Of a stretch of DNA of 64,000 nt, positions 7,755-16,339 are shown piece after piece. Made by a program: the position numbers and the translations under genes. The first letter of the stretch is position 1. Each line of letters starts with the position of its first letter. Under the pieces are notes generated by a model that was not told the DNA's origin, did not search any database, and was given only the letters and a program-made list of their open reading frames with translations. The DNA comes from Actinomycetes bacterium (GTDB lineage: Bacteria; Actinomycetota; Thermoleophilia; Solirubrobacterales; 70-9): the NCBI GenBank assembly GCA_016861045.1, contig BOKP01000004.1, forward strand, positions 372,001 to 436,000, given 5' to 3'.

Positions 7755-9893
7755 ATGGCCTACTTCGTCACCGGCGCAACCGGCTTCATCGGGCGCAACC
7801 TGGTCGAGCTCCTGCTCGAGCGCGAGGGGACGATCTACGTGCTCGTTCGCGAGGGCTCGCAGGGCCGGCTGGCCGAGCTCCGCAACCGCTGGGGGGTCGA
7901 CGAGGAGCGGGTGGTCGGGATCGTCGGCGACCTCTCGCAGCGCCGCCTCGGGGTCTCCGACGAGGACGTGAAGCGGCTGCGGGGGAAGGTGGATCACCTC
8001 TTCCACCTCGCCGCGATCTACGACATGAAGGCGGACGCGGAGTCGCAGCGGGTCGCCAACGTCGAGGGAACGCGGCACATGGTCGAGCTCGCCGAGGCGG
8101 TCGAGGCCGGACGGGTCCACATGGTCAGCTCGATCGCCGCCGCCGGCCTCTACCGCGGCACCTGGCGCGAGGACATGTTCGACGAGGCCCAGGATCTCGA
8201 CACCCATCCCTACTTCCGGACCAAGCACGAGTCGGAGCGGGTCGTCCGCGAGGAGTGCCCGCGGCCGTGGCGGGTCTACCGCCCGGGAATCGTCGTCGGC
8301 GACTCCGAGACCGGCGAGATGGACAAGATCGACGGCCCCTACTACTTCTTCAAGCTGATCCGGCGGATCCGCCAGGTCGTGCCGGCGTGGATGCCGGTGC
8401 CGGGCGTCGAGGGCCGCGAGATCAACATCGTCCCGGTCGACTTCGTCGTCAGGGCGATGGACCACATCGCCCACCTCGACGGGCTCGACGGCCGCGCCTT
8501 CAGCCTCACCGACCCCGACCCGCTCAGCGCCGGCGAGGTGATCGACGTCTTCGCCCGCGCCGCGCACGCGCCGCAGTCGACGCTGCGCGCGCCGGCGGGG
8601 GCGACCGAAGCCATGGCGCCGCTGCTCTCGTTCGCCCTCGGCAACGTCCCGCTCGCCGACGCGCTCGCCGATCGCGCCCTCGGGGACTTCGGGATCCCGC
8701 GCTCTGTCCTGATGTACCTCAACTACCCGACCCACTTCGACTCGCGCCGCACCCAGGCGGCGCTGGCCGGGACCGGGATCAAGGTGCCGCCGCTGGAGGC
8801 CTACGCCGGCAAGCTCTGGGACTACTGGGCCCGCCACCTCGACCCCGACCTCTACCGCGACAACACGCTCGTCGGCGCCGCCCGCGGCCGGGCCGGGATC
8901 GTCGGCGGGATCGCCCAGATCCTCGAGCACCAGATCCCCGACGAGCTCGTCCGCTTCGGACGGCGCCTGCAGGGCAACGCCTCGCTCGAGAAGGAGGTCG
9001 AGGGCAGGGTGGTGCTCGTCACCGGCGCCTCCTCAGGGATCGGCAAGGCGGCGGCGATGAAGATCGCCGACGCCGGCGGGACCGTCCTGCTCGTCGCGCG
9101 GACGCCGGAGAAGCTCGAGGAGACGCGGGACCAGATCGTCGACGGCGGCGGGGTGGCGCACATCCACCGCTGCGACCTCTCCGACGTCGACGACATCGAC
9201 CGGATGGCCCGGGAGGTCCTCGACCAGCACGGCGCCGTCGATGTGCTGATCAACAACGCGGGACGCTCGATCCGGCGCTCGATCGCGCTCTCCTACGACC
9301 GCTTCCACGACTTCGAGCGGACGATGCAGCTCAACTACTTCGGGCCGGTGCGGCTGATCCTGCGGCTGTTGCCGGTGATGCGCCAGCGCCGCTCCGGGCA
9401 GATCATCAACGTCAGCTCGATCGGGGTGCAGACGAACATGCCGCGCTTCTCCGCCTACGTCGCCTCGAAGTCGGCGCTCGACGCGTTCTCGCGCTGCATC
9501 GCCTCCGAGGTGATCGACGACAAGGTCAACATCACGACGATCCACATGCCGCTCGTGCGGACGCCGATGATCGCGCCGACGAAGATGTACGACCGCTTCC
9601 CGACGATCACGCCGGACGAGGCGGCCGACATGCTCTGCGACGCGATCACCTTCAAGCCGAAGCGGATCGCGACGCCGGTCGGGACGCTCGGGCAGATCCT
9701 CTACGCGATCAACCCGAAGTCGATGGACTACGTCCTCAACAGCGCCTACCACATGTTCCCGGACTCGACCGCGGCCAAGGGCGGCAAGCCGAAGCAGCCG
9801 GGCTCCCGGGCAGAGCACGCGGAGGCGACCGAGGAGCAGGCGTCCAACCGGCAGCTCGCCCTCGCCTACCTGATGCGCGGCGTCCACTGGTAG
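7755..9893 (+). CDS. two-domain SDR oxidoreductase, fatty acyl reductase-like
   Basis: A 712-aa fusion of two Rossmann-fold reductases. Residues 1 to about 370 form an extended SDR (NAD-binding VTGATGFIG at the N-terminus, catalytic-type YFRTK near 155), and about 410-660 a classical SDR (LVTGASSGIG, NNAG, YVASK). This architecture matches mycobacterial AcrA1/Fcr1-type proteins (Rv3391, Rv1543), which reduce fatty acyl-CoA to aldehyde or alcohol for wax ester and lipid synthesis; substrate here is inferred only. ATG 7755 sits 8 bases after ggagga; a GTG six bases earlier is too close to it. Transcribed alone, with a small unknown gene convergent to it. Confidence 0.88.
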   Translation: MAYFVTGATGFIGRNLVELLLEREGTIYVLVREGSQGRLAELRNRWGVDEERVVGIVGDLSQRRLGVSDEDVKRLRGKVDHLFHLAAIYDMKADAESQRVANVEGTRHMVELAEAVEAGRVHMVSSIAAAGLYRGTWREDMFDEAQDLDTHPYFRTKHESERVVREECPRPWRVYRPGIVVGDSETGEMDKIDGPYYFFKLIRRIRQVVPAWMPVPGVEGREINIVPVDFVVRAMDHIAHLDGLDGRAFSLTDPDPLSAGEVIDVFARAAHAPQSTLRAPAGATEAMAPLLSFALGNVPLADALADRALGDFGIPRSVLMYLNYPTHFDSRRTQAALAGTGIKVPPLEAYAGKLWDYWARHLDPDLYRDNTLVGAARGRAGIVGGIAQILEHQIPDELVRFGRRLQGNASLEKEVEGRVVLVTGASSGIGKAAAMKIADAGGTVLLVARTPEKLEETRDQIVDGGGVAHIHRCDLSDVDDIDRMAREVLDQHGAVDVLINNAGRSIRRSIALSYDRFHDFERTMQLNYFGPVRLILRLLPVMRQRRSGQIINVSSIGVQTNMPRFSAYVASKSALDAFSRCIASEVIDDKVNITTIHMPLVRTPMIAPTKMYDRFPTITPDEAADMLCDAITFKPKRIATPVGTLGQILYAINPKSMDYVLNSAYHMFPDSTAAKGGKPKQPGSRAEHAEATEEQASNRQLALAYLMRGVHW

Positions 9894-9965
9894 GGCGCCG
9901 CCGCGACCCTCAGCGCCGTCCCGGCTCCGCCGGCGCCAGCCCGGACTCGCCCGGCCCCGGGCCGC

Positions 9966-10193
9966 CTACGCCGCGAGGTCGTCGTAGCGGCGGCGGCGGC
10001 GGCGCGCCTCCGAGATCCCGGACCAGCCCGCGTTGAACGCGAGGGCCCGGGCGAACCTGACGGCCTCCGGCGAGGCCTCGCGGCGGCGACCGTCGATCGC
10101 GCTGATCCTGGTCGGCAGGACGGCGTCATCGTGGTCGAACTCGTCATGCAGGTCCATGAGCGCTTGCCAGCGGTCGTTGCTGCTCTCGTGCAT
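9966..10193 (-). CDS. small hypothetical protein (75 aa)
   Basis: A charged soluble peptide, MHESSNDRWQALMDLHDEFD at the start and an Arg-rich tail (EARRRRRRYDDLAA). No family recognised. The ATG at 10191-10193 is preceded by GGAG/GGAGG on the minus strand, and third codon positions are almost all G or C, which supports it as a gene. It is divergent from the flavoenzyme gene at 10341. Confidence 0.55.
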   Translation of the reverse strand: MHESSNDRWQALMDLHDEFDHDDAVLPTRISAIDGRRREASPEAVRFARALAFNAGWSGISEARRRRRRYDDLAA

Positions 10194-10326
10194 GCCTCCA
10201 CTCCCGTCGACGGGGTCTGCTGCGCGGAACCTACGCCTCGTGGCAGACGTAACGACTGGATCGCCGCGCGGGCCCCGCGCCGACCCCGGAAACTGCGTCG
10301 TAATCGCGTCCCGGGCGATCCGCGGG

Positions 10327-10332
10327 TAGGGT
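10327..10332 (+). promoter_or_regulatory. -10 hexamer TAGGGT, 8 nt before a start codon
   Basis: TAGGGT followed by eight G/C-rich bases and the ATG at 10341; no ribosome-binding site fits between. Suggests a leaderless transcript. No good -35 is seen. Confidence 0.5.
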
Positions 10333-10340
10333 CGCGGCTG

Positions 10341-11981
10341 ATGAGCGGCGGCCGAGGCGCGCGACGTGAACGCAGCCACTGGGGCTGGGGTTGGGCGGGC
10401 CGGCAGCCCGACCGTGGCGCGCTGGCGGCGCTGGCGCCGGCGGTCCGCGAGCGGCTCGGCTTCGGCGGCGAGCGGGTCGAAGAGCCGGTGCCGCTGGAGG
10501 CGGTCGATCTCGCGCCGCCGCGGGCACGGCCGCCGGCCGCGCTCGGCGGGGTCGTCAGCGCCGATCCCCCGGACCGGATCCGGCACGCGATGGGCCGCGC
10601 CTACAGAGACGTCGTCCGCGGGTTTCGCGGCCGCTTCGACCGGACGCCCGACCTCGTCGCCTTCCCGGGCGACGAGGAGGACGTGCGCCGGGTCCTCGAG
10701 CTCTGCGCCGACCGCGGCTTCGCAGCGGTCCCGTTCGGCGGCGGCACCAGCGTCGTCGGCGGCGTCGAGCCCCGCGTCGGCCACGGCTACCGCGGCGTCG
10801 TCTCGCTCGACCTCGGCGGGCTCAGCGGCGTCGTCGCGGTCGACGAGGTCTCGGGCGCGGCGCTGATCCGGGCCGGGACGCTCGGCCCCGACCTCGAGGA
10901 CGGACTGCGCCCGCACGGCCTCACGCTGCGCCATTTCCCGCAGTCGTTCGAGCTCTCGACGCTCGGCGGCTGGATCGCGACCAGGGCCGGGGGCCACTTC
11001 GCGATGCTTCAGACCCACATCGACGACCTCGTCCTCTCGGCCCGGGCCCTGACCCCGACCGGTCCCTGGGAGAGCCGCCGGCTGCCCGGCTCCGGCGCCG
11101 GCCCGAGCCCCGACCGGATGCTGCTCGGCTCCGAGGGCATCCTCGGAGTCATCACCGAGGCCTGGGTCCAGGTCCGCCCGCGGCCGGCGTTCAAGGCGTC
11201 GCGGCCGGTGCTGTTCGAGAGCTTCGCCGCCGGCGCCGAGGCCGTCCGCGCGCTCTCCCGGTCGGGCCTGAACCCGTCCAACTGCCGGCTTCTCGACCCG
11301 CTCGAGGCGGGGACGACCGGAGCCGGCGCCGGCGATCGCGCCGTGCTCATCATCGGCTTCGAGTCGGCCTTCGCCCCGGTCGACGAGCAGCTTCGGCTCG
11401 CGGTCGGGTGCGCCGCCGACCACGGCGGCGAGCCGGAGCCGGATTCCGGGGACGATCGGCCCGCCTCCGCGGCGGAGAGCTGGCGCTCGGCCTTCCTCGG
11501 CGCCCCCTACCTCCGCGACAGCCTGGTCGCGCTCGGGGTCCTCAGCGAGACGTTCGAGACCGCGATCACCTGGGACCGCTTCGGCGAGTTCCACGCCCGG
11601 GTGACCGAGGCAGCGCGGCGCGCGGTCGCCGAGGCGTGCGACGGGCCCGCCGAGGGCCCGGGGTCGCCGCGGGTGACGTGCCGTTTCACCCACGTCTATC
11701 CGACCGGCCCGGCCCCCTACTACACGGTCCTGGCGCCGGCCCGCCGCGGGTCCGAGGTCGAGCAGTGGGACGAGATCAAGGCCGCGGTCTCGGAGGCGAT
11801 CATCTCGGCCGGCGGCACGATCACCCACCACCACGCGGTCGGGCGCGACCACCGTCCCTGGTATGAGCTGCAGCGGCCGGACCGCTTCGCGGCGGCGCTC
11901 GCCGGGGCGAAGGCGGCGGTCGATCCGGCCGCGATCATGAACCCGGGCGTCCTGATCGACCCCGCCGCGCCGCCGGTGTAG
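10341..11981 (+). CDS. FAD-binding oxidase of the alkyldihydroxyacetonephosphate synthase type
   Basis: A 546-aa VAO/PCMH-family flavoprotein. The N-terminus has the aromatic HWGWGWAG signature of this subfamily; residues about 95-280 are the FAD-binding domain with the PFGGGTSVVGGVE nucleotide loop, and the C-terminal cap contains FTHVYPTGPAPYYT and the THHHAVGRDH histidine cluster that is catalytic in alkyl-DHAP synthases. Those enzymes swap an acyl for an alkyl chain to start ether lipid synthesis; bacterial relatives (such as the M. tuberculosis AgpS) are often of unproven substrate and may act as D-lactate/glycolate-type oxidases. Followed 38 bp later by two acyl-CoA dehydrogenases, so a lipid role is likely. 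Confidence 0.85.
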   Translation: MSGGRGARRERSHWGWGWAGRQPDRGALAALAPAVRERLGFGGERVEEPVPLEAVDLAPPRARPPAALGGVVSADPPDRIRHAMGRAYRDVVRGFRGRFDRTPDLVAFPGDEEDVRRVLELCADRGFAAVPFGGGTSVVGGVEPRVGHGYRGVVSLDLGGLSGVVAVDEVSGAALIRAGTLGPDLEDGLRPHGLTLRHFPQSFELSTLGGWIATRAGGHFAMLQTHIDDLVLSARALTPTGPWESRRLPGSGAGPSPDRMLLGSEGILGVITEAWVQVRPRPAFKASRPVLFESFAAGAEAVRALSRSGLNPSNCRLLDPLEAGTTGAGAGDRAVLIIGFESAFAPVDEQLRLAVGCAADHGGEPEPDSGDDRPASAAESWRSAFLGAPYLRDSLVALGVLSETFETAITWDRFGEFHARVTEAARRAVAEACDGPAEGPGSPRVTCRFTHVYPTGPAPYYTVLAPARRGSEVEQWDEIKAAVSEAIISAGGTITHHHAVGRDHRPWYELQRPDRFAAALAGAKAAVDPAAIMNPGVLIDPAAPPV

Positions 11982-12019
11982 GTTTCTGCGGCCCGACCAC
12001 CCTCCGGAGGAGCAGAGAA

Positions 12020-13156
12020 GTGGACCTGACGCTGACCGAGTCGGAAGCGGCCTTCCGCGACGAGGTCCGCGCCTGGCTCGAGGCGAACCATCCCGGCCCC
12101 GAGCCGCACGGCGACGAGGCCGTGTTCGCGTTCCGCCGCGATTGGCAGCGGCGGATGCACGAGGCCGGCTGGGCCGGGATCTCGTGGCCGCGGGAGTTCG
12201 GCGGTCGCGGGGCGACGCTGATCGAGCAGGCGATCTTCTCGGACGAGATGGCGCGGGCCGACGCGCCGGCGCCGGCGAACGTGCTCGGCCTCGTGATGGG
12301 CGGCCCGGTGATCATGGCCCACGGCACCGACGAGCAGAAGGAGCGCTGGCTGGAGCCGATCCTCAGCGCCGAGGAGATCTGGTGCCAGGGGTTCTCCGAG
12401 CCCGAGTCGGGCTCCGACCTCGCCTCGCTGAAGACCCGGGCAGTCAGGGCCGACGGCGGCTGGCGGGTGAGCGGCCAGAAGGTCTGGACGACGTTCGCGC
12501 ACGAGTCGAAGTGGTGCATGCTCGTTGCCCGCTCCGACCCCGAGGCGCCGAAGCACAAGGGGCTGACCTACTTCATCTGCGACATGGAGCAGGACGCCGT
12601 CGAGGTCCGGCCGCTCGCCCAGATCACCGGCGAGGCCGAGTTCAACGAGGTCTTCTTCGAGGACGCGTTCATCCCCGACGAGAACCTCGTCGGCGGTGAG
12701 GGCAACGGCTGGATGGTCGCGATCACGACGCTGATGAACGAGCGCGCCGGCCTCGGCGGCGGCGCCGCGGTCTCCGTCTCGCGCGACCTCGCCGACCTGA
12801 TCTCGCTGATCAACGAGCGGGGCCGGGGCGAGGACCCGGTGATCCGCGCCCGGGTCGCGGACCTGCTGATCGGCTGCGAGGCGCTGCGGCTCGGCGCGAT
12901 GCGGGCGATGACCGCGCAGATGAAGACCGGAACCCCCGGGCCGGAGGGGTCGATCGGCAAGTGGCAGTGGGCGACGCTGAACCAGTCGCTGACCGAGCTC
13001 GCCTGCGACGTCCTCGGTCCCGAGGGCCTCGAGCGCGGCGCGCCGTGGCCCTACCGGATGCTGCGCAGCCGCGCCAACTCGATCGAGGGCGGCACGACCG
13101 AGGTGATGAAGAACATCGTCGCCGAGCGGGTGCTCGGCCTGCCGCGGCTCAGGTAG
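12020..13156 (+). CDS. acyl-CoA dehydrogenase, large-subunit type
   Basis: A 378-aa flavin-dependent acyl-CoA dehydrogenase: all-helical N-domain (LTESEAAFRDEVRAWLEANH), FAD/substrate contacts (WCQGFSEPESGSDLASLKT, KVWTTFAHES) and C-terminal ANSIEGGTTEVMKNIVAERV, where the EGGTTE segment aligns with the IxEGTxEI region of the family. Such proteins in Actinobacteria often act in side-chain or steroid degradation. GTG start at 12020 follows cctccggaggagcag. The next gene is a shorter acyl-CoA dehydrogenase 12 bp on; adjacent pairs of this kind form alpha2beta2 enzymes such as ChsE1-ChsE2 of M. tuberculosis. Confidence 0.93.
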   Translation: MDLTLTESEAAFRDEVRAWLEANHPGPEPHGDEAVFAFRRDWQRRMHEAGWAGISWPREFGGRGATLIEQAIFSDEMARADAPAPANVLGLVMGGPVIMAHGTDEQKERWLEPILSAEEIWCQGFSEPESGSDLASLKTRAVRADGGWRVSGQKVWTTFAHESKWCMLVARSDPEAPKHKGLTYFICDMEQDAVEVRPLAQITGEAEFNEVFFEDAFIPDENLVGGEGNGWMVAITTLMNERAGLGGGAAVSVSRDLADLISLINERGRGEDPVIRARVADLLIGCEALRLGAMRAMTAQMKTGTPGPEGSIGKWQWATLNQSLTELACDVLGPEGLERGAPWPYRMLRSRANSIEGGTTEVMKNIVAERVLGLPRLR

Positions 13157-13168
13157 GAGGAGACGGGG

Positions 13169-14158
13169 ATGCGCTTCGACTTCGACGACGAGCAGGCCGA
13201 GATCAAGGAGACGGCCCGGCAGCTCCTCGCCGCCCGCTTCACCCCCGAGAAGGTCCGGGCGCTGGCCGAGGCCGGCGGCTATGAGGACGGGCTGTGGACC
13301 GAGGTCTCCGAGCTCGGCTGGCCCGGGATCGCGATCGCCACCGAGCACGGCGGCCAGGGGCTCGGGATGGTCGAGCTCGCAGTCCTCTGCGAGGAGCTCG
13401 GCTACGCGTGCGCGCCGTTGCCCTTCCTCGCCAACGCCTGCGCCGGCCTGGTGATCGAGGGGGCGGGGTCGGAGGAGCAGAAGGGCCGGTGGCTGGCCGG
13501 GATCGCCTCGGGCGAGGCTCGCGGGGCCTTCGGCGACCACGAGGTGCTGATCGACGCCGCCGGCGCCGCCTGCGCCGTCGTCCGCGCGGCTGACGGCGGG
13601 GTCCGGATCGCCGACCTCGCGGGGGTCGAGCCCGAGGCGCTGGAGCTGATCGACGCGACCCGTGGCTACTCGGCGCCGCTGGAGGCCGGGGTCGGGGAGG
13701 CCGCGCCCGGAGACGGCGGGCCGGCGACCGACCGGGTCCTCGTCGCCGTCGCGGCCGAGCTCGTCGGGATCGGGCAGCGGGCGCTCGACATGGCGGTGGG
13801 CTACGCGAAGGAGCGGGAGCAGTTCGGACGCCCGATCGGCGCCTATCAGGGGGTCTCGCACGCCTGCGCGAGGATGCTCTACGACGTCGAGGAGGCGCGC
13901 TCGCTGGCGTACGCCGCAGCCTGGGCGGCCGACGCGGCGCCGGACGCGCTGCCGCTCGCTGCGGCGATGGCGAAGGCGCGGGCGTCGGAGGCGGCCTGGG
14001 AGGCTTGCAAGGCGTCGATCCAGGTCCACGGCGGCGTCGGCTTCACCTGGGAGCACGACCTCCACTTCCTGCTCAAGCGGGCGCGCGCCGACGCGCAGCT
14101 CTTCGGCGCCGCCCGAGAGCACAAGGAGCGGGTCGCGGCGCTCTCGGGGCTCGGCTGA
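13169..14158 (+). CDS. acyl-CoA dehydrogenase, short-subunit type
   Basis: A 329-aa protein of the acyl-CoA dehydrogenase fold, shorter than the usual 380 aa. It keeps the N-terminal helical domain (DDEQAEIKETARQLLAARF), the EREQFGRPIGAYQGVSH motif and the C-terminal QVHGGVGFTWEHDLHF, but lacks an IxEGTxEI-like segment and much of the middle beta domain. This is the pattern of the partner subunit in heteromeric acyl-CoA dehydrogenases. ATG 13169 is preceded by ggaggagacgggg. Almost certainly co-transcribed with the 12020 gene. Confidence 0.9.
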   Translation: MRFDFDDEQAEIKETARQLLAARFTPEKVRALAEAGGYEDGLWTEVSELGWPGIAIATEHGGQGLGMVELAVLCEELGYACAPLPFLANACAGLVIEGAGSEEQKGRWLAGIASGEARGAFGDHEVLIDAAGAACAVVRAADGGVRIADLAGVEPEALELIDATRGYSAPLEAGVGEAAPGDGGPATDRVLVAVAAELVGIGQRALDMAVGYAKEREQFGRPIGAYQGVSHACARMLYDVEEARSLAYAAAWAADAAPDALPLAAAMAKARASEAAWEACKASIQVHGGVGFTWEHDLHFLLKRARADAQLFGAAREHKERVAALSGLG

Positions 14159-14192
14159 GCCGCGCCACGGCCGCCGGGGCGGTCGGCGGGAA

Positions 14193-14531
14193 TCAGTCGG
14201 CGATCACGTCGAGGTCGGACGCGAGCCGCGCCCGGCCCTCGATCCGGTACTCGACGTCGACGACCTCGTGCCGCTGGTAGCTGCCGACGAGGCCGAGGCC
14301 GAGGACGATCTTGCGGACGGCTCCGAGCTCGCGGAGGTCCTCCTTGAAGATCGGCTCGCGGAAGACGATGAGATCGTCGGCGAGCTCGTAGTCGGTGCCC
14401 TCGAGCTGCTCGGTGCCGTTGATGAAGACGGCGATCGGCGGCTCGGCCCCCCGCGGCAGCCGGACCCGGCGGCCGACCGGCTTGCCGCCGCGCTCGGAGA
14501 GGCCGTGGCCGCGTCCGCTGCCGGCGCTCAC
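14193..14531 (-). CDS. small conserved hypothetical protein (112 aa)
   Basis: Glycine/arginine-rich first 30 residues, then a beta-rich core (PPIAVFINGTEQLEGTDY, LADDLIVFREPIFKED, GSYQRHEVVDVEYRIEG). The core reads like a small structural or phage-tail-like beta domain, but no family is claimed. GTG start 14529-14531 overlaps the TGA of the upstream gene (GTGA), so the pair is translationally coupled. Converges with the acyl-CoA dehydrogenase operon, 34 bp apart. Confidence 0.7.
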   Translation of the reverse strand: MSAGSGRGHGLSERGGKPVGRRVRLPRGAEPPIAVFINGTEQLEGTDYELADDLIVFREPIFKEDLRELGAVRKIVLGLGLVGSYQRHEVVDVEYRIEGRARLASDLDVIAD

Positions 14532-14872
14532 AGGGCCTCCCCGGCGAGCGCCCGCTCGACCGCCTCGTAGGGGCTTTCGCCACCGGTCTCGAGCTCCTTG
14601 CGGAAGACGCCCCCGCGGTAGGGCACGAGGGTGCCGTCGCCCATCACGTCGATGCCGGCGTCCCGGCCGCGGAGCGGGCCCCCGGTCGAGACCTCGAGCC
14701 GCGCCTCGACCCGGTCGGCGGGCTCGTAGGTGCGGAACATCGACACCTCCTCCAGCCCGCCCTCGGCCCGGATCGACTCCGCGTGCGACCGCAGCGCCGC
14801 GATCGCCTCGCCGAGGTCCTCGTGCTTCTCCCGCGACACCCTCGGCCCGTGCCTGATCGTGAGCCTGAACAC
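14528..14872 (-). CDS. small hypothetical protein (114 aa)
   Basis: A compact alpha/beta protein starting VFRLTIRHGPRVSREKHEDL from GTG 14870-14872, with RTYEPADRVEARLEVSTGG, DGTLVPYRGGVFRKEL and an acidic C-terminus (SPYEAVERALAGEAL). No family recognised, but it has a well-ordered, plausible composition and is coupled by a GTGA overlap to the 112-aa gene downstream. It is divergent from murB, 67 bp apart. A longer reading to 15190 runs antisense to murB and is rejected. Confidence 0.65.
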   Translation of the reverse strand: MFRLTIRHGPRVSREKHEDLGEAIAALRSHAESIRAEGGLEEVSMFRTYEPADRVEARLEVSTGGPLRGRDAGIDVMGDGTLVPYRGGVFRKELETGGESPYEAVERALAGEAL

Positions 14873-14924
14873 GGTGCCGAGGCTACCGCCGGGAGGCGTC
14901 CGGCGGCCGGCCCCGGTCGCTGCG

Positions 14925-14930
14925 TACGCT
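14925..14930 (+). promoter_or_regulatory. -10 hexamer TACGCT before murB
   Basis: TACGCT, nine bases, then ATG 14940. No Shine-Dalgarno between them; probably leaderless. Confidence 0.5.
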
Positions 14931-14939
14931 TGCGGCGCG

Positions 14940-15992
14940 ATGTCCGCGGTCCCACTCGCCGAGCTGACCACGCTCCGCCTCGGCGGCCCGGCCCGGCGCC
15001 TCGTCGAGGCCGGAAGCGGCGCCGACCTGATCGCCGCGGTCAGCGCCGCCGACCGCGGCGGCGAGCCGCTTTTGCTCGTCGCCGGGGGCTCCAACCTCGT
15101 GGTCGCCGACGCCGGGTTCGACGGCGTCGCCGTGCGCGTCCGCACCCGGGGGGTCGAGGCGGCCCGCGCCGGCGATCGCGTCCGGCTCACGGTCGCCGCC
15201 GGGGAGCCCTGGGACGAGCTGGTCGCCCGCTGCGTCGCCGACGGGCTGGCGGGGATCGAGTGCCTGTCGGGGATCCCGGGCTCGGCCGGGGCGACCCCGG
15301 TCCAGAACGTGGGCGCCTACGGGCAGGAGGTCGCGCGGGCCCTCGTCTCGGTCCGGGCCTACGACCGCGAGGCGGGGGAGACGGTCGTCCTCGACCGCGG
15401 GCGGTGCGGCTTCGGCTACCGCTCGAGCGCCTTCAGGGGCTCGGCCAGGTTCGTGATCCTCGAGCTGACGCTGGAGCTCGAGGCGACGTCGACGGCGCGA
15501 CCGGTCGCCTACGCGCAGCTCGCCGCCGAGCTCGGAGTCGAGGCCGGGGCGCGCCCGCCGCTCGGCGCGGTCCGCGAGGCGGTCCTCGCCCTCCGCCGCG
15601 CCAAGGGCATGGTGGTCGATCCCGCCGACCCCGATTCGGTCAGCGCCGGGTCGTTCTTCACCAACCCGATCCTCGACGCCGCGGCCTTCGCCGAGCTCGA
15701 GCGCCGCGCGGCCGCCCGGCTCGGCGCCGGGAACCGGCCGCCGGCCTGGCCGGCTCCGGGCGGCGCGGTGAAGACATCGGCGGCCTGGCTGATCGAGCGG
15801 GCCGGCTTCGGACGCGGGTACGGGGCCGGAGCCGTCGGCGTCTCCGCCAAGCACACGCTCGCCCTCGTCAATCGCGGCGGCGGCACGACCACCGAGCTGC
15901 TCGAGCTGGCGCGGGAGCTTCGCGACGGGGTCCGAGCCGCCTTCGGCGTCACCCTCGCGGTCGAGCCGACCCTGGTCGGCGTCGCGCTCTGA
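14940..15992 (+). CDS. murB: UDP-N-acetylenolpyruvoylglucosamine reductase (MurB)
   Basis: A 350-aa FAD enzyme that reduces UDP-GlcNAc-enolpyruvate to UDP-MurNAc in cytosolic peptidoglycan synthesis. Visible signatures: TTLRLGGPARRLVEAG at the N-terminus, FAD loop VAGGSNLVVAD, GIPGSAGATPVQNVGAYGQE, the SAGSFFTNPI segment with the catalytic serine, and C-terminal SAKHTLALVNRGGG. Length is normal for the actinobacterial enzyme. The ATG at 14940 is preferred because homologues start right before ELTTLRLGG; earlier in-frame residues cover the divergent promoter. It is monocistronic and followed by a DUF2249 operon with its own promoter. Confidence 0.95.
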   Translation: MSAVPLAELTTLRLGGPARRLVEAGSGADLIAAVSAADRGGEPLLLVAGGSNLVVADAGFDGVAVRVRTRGVEAARAGDRVRLTVAAGEPWDELVARCVADGLAGIECLSGIPGSAGATPVQNVGAYGQEVARALVSVRAYDREAGETVVLDRGRCGFGYRSSAFRGSARFVILELTLELEATSTARPVAYAQLAAELGVEAGARPPLGAVREAVLALRRAKGMVVDPADPDSVSAGSFFTNPILDAAAFAELERRAAARLGAGNRPPAWPAPGGAVKTSAAWLIERAGFGRGYGAGAVGVSAKHTLALVNRGGGTTTELLELARELRDGVRAAFGVTLAVEPTLVGVAL

Positions 15993-16016
15993 GCGGCGCC
16001 GGTCCGGGCGGGCGTG

Positions 16017-16045
16017 GATTTTACCCACGGCGAGTGTTATAAATC
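16017..16045 (+). promoter_or_regulatory. AT-rich dyad and probable promoter of the DUF2249 operon
   Basis: GATTTTA (16017-16023) faces TATAAATC (16038-16045), an imperfect inverted repeat with 14 bases between arms. It is an isolated AT-rich patch in very GC-rich DNA, 42 bp upstream of the start codon. ttataaatc could also serve as the -10. A proper aggagg ribosome-binding site follows at 16075-16080. The regulator is not known. Confidence 0.45.
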
Positions 16046-16087
16046 AGTCCGTCCGACGAGTCGCCACTACGCCCAGGAGGCACCGAG

Positions 16088-16339
16088 ATGACCGATCAGA
16101 CCGACGCAGAGCTCGACGTCCGCAGCGAGCCGCCGCCCCGCCGCCACGAGCTGATCTTCGACACCTGGGGGCGGCTGCAGCCGGGCGCCGCGTTCGTGCT
16201 CGTCAACGATCACGATCCGAAGCCGCTCTACTACCAGTTCGAGGCCGAGCACGGCGGCGCATTCAGCTGGGAGTACCTGGAGGAGGGGCCCGAGGTCTGG
16301 CGCGTCCGGATCGGCCGCAGCGAGGCAACCGCGGCATGA
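16088..16339 (+). CDS. DUF2249 domain protein
   Basis: An 83-aa single-domain protein: RRHELIFDTWGRLQPGAAF, then VNDHDPKPLYYQFEAEHGG and FSWEYLEEGPEVWRVRIG, matching the DUF2249 family. These small proteins are often found beside nitric-oxide or anaerobic respiration functions and hemerythrin-like domains; the biochemical role is unsettled. First gene of a three-gene operon; its TGA overlaps the ATG of the MIP18-type gene (ATGA). Confidence 0.85.
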   Translation: MTDQTDAELDVRSEPPPRRHELIFDTWGRLQPGAAFVLVNDHDPKPLYYQFEAEHGGAFSWEYLEEGPEVWRVRIGRSEATAA

